Positions 62,268 to 64,000 of a stretch of 64,000 nt of DNA are shown here, piece after piece. How positions within the stretch are numbered: position 1 is the stretch's first letter; each line of letters starts with the position of its first letter. The position numbers and the translations under genes are program-made. Under the pieces are notes generated by a model, which was not told the origin of the DNA, made no database searches, and saw only the letters and a list, made by a program, of their open reading frames with translations. Source of the stretch: Methylocystis sp. (GTDB lineage Bacteria; Pseudomonadota; Alphaproteobacteria; Rhizobiales; Beijerinckiaceae); assembly GCA_024506175.1 (NCBI GenBank), contig JAMBEQ010000192.1, forward strand, positions 1 to 64,000, in the 5' to 3' direction.

Positions 62268-64000
62268 CTAATCGGCGCCGCGTGGATCGGCGGTCGTCAG
62301 TACACGCTTTTTAGGCGCCGCCCTTGCCGGCCTGCGCGCCATCACTTCGGCAAGATAACGGCCCGTGTGGCTGCGCTTCTCTTTGACGATGTCCGAGGGC
62401 GGCCCCGCCGCGACGATCTCGCCGCCGCCGTCGCCGCCTTCCGGCCCCATGTCGATGATCCAGTCGGCCGTCTTGATGACTTCGAGATTGTGCTCGATCA
62501 CCACCACCGTGTTGCCCTGCTCCACAAGCTCGTGCAGCACTTCGAGGAGCTTTGCCACATCGTGGAAATGCAGCCCCGTGGTAGGCTCGTCGAGAATGTA
62601 GAGCGTACGCCCAGTCGAGCGGCGCGAGAGCTCTTTGGAAAGCTTCACGCGCTGCGCCTCACCGCCCGAAAGCGTCGTCGCCTGCTGCCCGACGTGGATA
62701 TAGTCGAGCCCAACGCGCTTCAAGGTCTCCATCTTGTCGCGGATCGACGGCACCACCTTGAACAGCGTCGCCGCTTCCTCGACGGTCATGTCGAGCACGT
62801 CGGCGATGGACTTCTCGCGATATTTCACTTCCAGCGTTTCGCGGTCGTAGCGCTTGCCCTTGCAGATGTCGCAGGTGACATAGACGTCGGGCAGGAAGTG
62901 CATCTCGATCTTGATGACGCCGTCGCCCTGGCAGGCCTCGCAGCGCCCGCCCTTAACATTGAAAGAGAAGCGCCCCGGCGCATAGCCGCGCGCCTTCGCC
63001 TCGGGAAGGCCGGCAAACCACTCGCGGATCGGCGTGAAGGCGCCCGTATAGGTCGCGGGGTTGGAGCGCGGCGTGCGGCCGATCGGCGACTGGTCGATGT
63101 CGATGATCTTGTCGATATGCTCCAGGCCTTCGAGCCGATCGAACGGCGCGGGAACCTCGTGCGCATTGTTGAGACGCCGTGCGATCGCCTTGTAGAGCGT
63201 CTCGATGACGAGCGTCGATTTGCCGCCGCCCGAAACCCCCGTCACCGCCGTAAAGAGTCCCAGCGGAATTTGCGCATCGACATTTTTGAGATTATTGCCG
63301 CGCGCGCCAGAGAGCTTGAGCCAGCGGCCCGGCGTGGGCTTTCGCAGCTTGTGGGCGAGCCGCACCTGCTTTTCGCCGGTGAGATATTGGCCCGTCAGTG
63401 AGGCGGGGTTGTCCATGATCTCCTGCGGGGTGCCCTGCGCGACGATCTTGCCGCCGTGAATGCCGGCGCCGGGGCCGACGTCCACCACATAATCGGCGGC
63501 AAGTATCGCGTCCTCATCATGCTCGACGACGATCACGCTGTTGCCCAGATTGCGCAGCCGGCGCAGCGTATCCAGCAGGCGGTCGTTGTCGCGCTGATGC
63601 AGGCCGATCGACGGCTCGTCGAGCACGTAAAGCACGCCCGTCAGCCCAGAGCCGATTTGCGAGGCGAGGCGAATGCGCTGGCTCTCGCCGCCGGAAAGCG
63701 TGCCGGAGTTGCGCGACAACGTTAGATAATCGAGGCCCACATCGACGAGGAAGTTCAGCCGTTCGCGAATTTCCTTCAAGATGCGGAAGGCGATCTCGTT
63801 CTTTTTCTTGTCGAGCTCGCCGGGAAGCTTCGAGAACCATTCGAGCGCCGCGCGCACCGAGAGCTCGGAAACTTCGCCGATATGTTTTCCGGCGATTTTC
63901 ACCGCGAGCGCTTCGGGCTTCAAACGAAAGCCCTCGCAGGCGAGGCAGGGCGTAGCCGACATGTAGCGCCCGATCTCCTCCCGCGCCCATTCGCTGTCGG
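62268..64000 (-). CDS. uvrA: Excinuclease ABC subunit A, N-terminal part beyond window
   Basis: Damage-recognition ATPase of nucleotide excision repair; the last 577 or so residues are seen (full family length near 950). The frame stays open to the window edge ([23 protein letters not shown]), so the ATG at 63962 is internal. Visible: the first ABC signature ([18 protein letters not shown]), [11 protein letters not shown], the second Walker A ([11 protein letters not shown]), a zinc finger ([10 protein letters not shown]...CDICKG), the second signature ([17 protein letters not shown]) and [11 protein letters not shown]. Confidence 0.97.
   Translation of the reverse strand, partial: DSEWAREEIGRYMSATPCLACEGFRLKPEALAVKIAGKHIGEVSELSVRAALEWFSKLPGELDKKKNEIAFRILKEIRERLNFLVDVGLDYLTLSRNSGTLSGGESQRIRLASQIGSGLTGVLYVLDEPSIGLHQRDNDRLLDTLRRLRNLGNSVIVVEHDEDAILAADYVVDVGPGAGIHGGKIVAQGTPQEIMDNPASLTGQYLTGEKQVRLAHKLRKPTPGRWLKLSGARGNNLKNVDAQIPLGLFTAVTGVSGGGKSTLVIETLYKAIARRLNNAHEVPAPFDRLEGLEHIDKIIDIDQSPIGRTPRSNPATYTGAFTPIREWFAGLPEAKARGYAPGRFSFNVKGGRCEACQGDGVIKIEMHFLPDVYVTCDICKGKRYDRETLEVKYREKSIADVLDMTVEEAATLFKVVPSIRDKMETLKRVGLDYIHVGQQATTLSGGEAQRVKLSKELSRRSTGRTLYILDEPTTGLHFHDVAKLLEVLHELVEQGNTVVVIEHNLEVIKTADWIIDMGPEGGDGGGEIVAAGPPSDIVKEKRSHTGRYLAEVMARRPARAAPKKRVLTTADPRGAD

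Overview
The window comes from a high-GC alphaproteobacterium, almost certainly a type II methanotroph of the Methylocystis/Methylosinus group. The decisive evidence is a complete pmoCAB operon (particulate methane monooxygenase, about 21.3-24.5 kb) with all expected copper ligands, plus an octahaem hydroxylamine oxidoreductase pair, haoA-haoB (6.4-9.2 kb). The housekeeping genes (RNase R, TopA, ClpS-ClpA, KdsB-PheA, L33) look like ordinary Rhizobiales-type genes. This assignment rests on reading motifs and remembered families; no database search was run.

Layout. 0-6.3 kb: end of a zinc-binding ABC transporter protein, a His-rich COG0523 metallochaperone, a UPF0114 membrane protein, an LpoA-like lipoprotein divergent from rsmI-yraN, and a PrpA-type phosphatase. 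6.4-14.5 kb: haoAB, a MocR regulator, several very small membrane or secreted proteins, and a repeat-rich DUF1236 protein. 14.5-20.3 kb: a tightly coupled operon (ATP-grasp/alpha-E fusion, transglutaminase, ClC channel) whose upstream partner, a DUF2126 protein, survives only as a frameshifted remnant beside a truncated TniA/Mu-type transposase. 20.3-24.6 kb: an AT-rich regulatory region, a divergent 37-codon membrane micro-gene, then pmoCAB with its terminator. 24.6-29.1 kb: an HWE-type histidine kinase, an M48 protease, an EXORDIUM-like secreted protein and an NTF2-like secreted protein. 29.2-37.6 kb: an exopolysaccharide locus (deacetylase, GNAT, Wzz/pseudo-kinase, Wza, glycosyltransferase, WcaJ-type phosphotransferase). 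37.7-48 kb: response regulator, AsmA, tRNA-Cys, MgtC, cupin, topA, a Tad-type vWA protein and small secreted proteins. 48-64 kb: rnr, an AT-rich ORFan, rpmG, kdsB-pheA-HIT, a DEAD-box helicase, clpS-clpA, a second glycosyltransferase with an O-antigen-ligase-like polymerase, and the 3' part of uvrA.

How the genes fit together. pMMO oxidises methane and, by side reaction, ammonia; HaoAB would deal with the resulting hydroxylamine. Two exopolysaccharide segments about 22 kb apart carry complementary functions (export and initiation; polymerisation). Four dispersed repeat families lie between genes, one of them present in three copies.

Most interesting signals: (1) two or three micro-genes for single-helix membrane peptides with good ribosome binding sites. 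One is a complete transcription unit with promoter, 23 codons and terminator; another lies divergently next to pmoC and has its own perfect terminator. (2) Transposase and pseudogene debris directly beside pmoCAB, with a PmoA sequence that looks divergent from the canonical type II form. (3) A 12-bp stem-loop between pmoC and pmoA. (4) An orphan 16-bp perfect hairpin with a GAAA loop near 51.5 kb. (5) A Wzz protein with a degenerate kinase domain.
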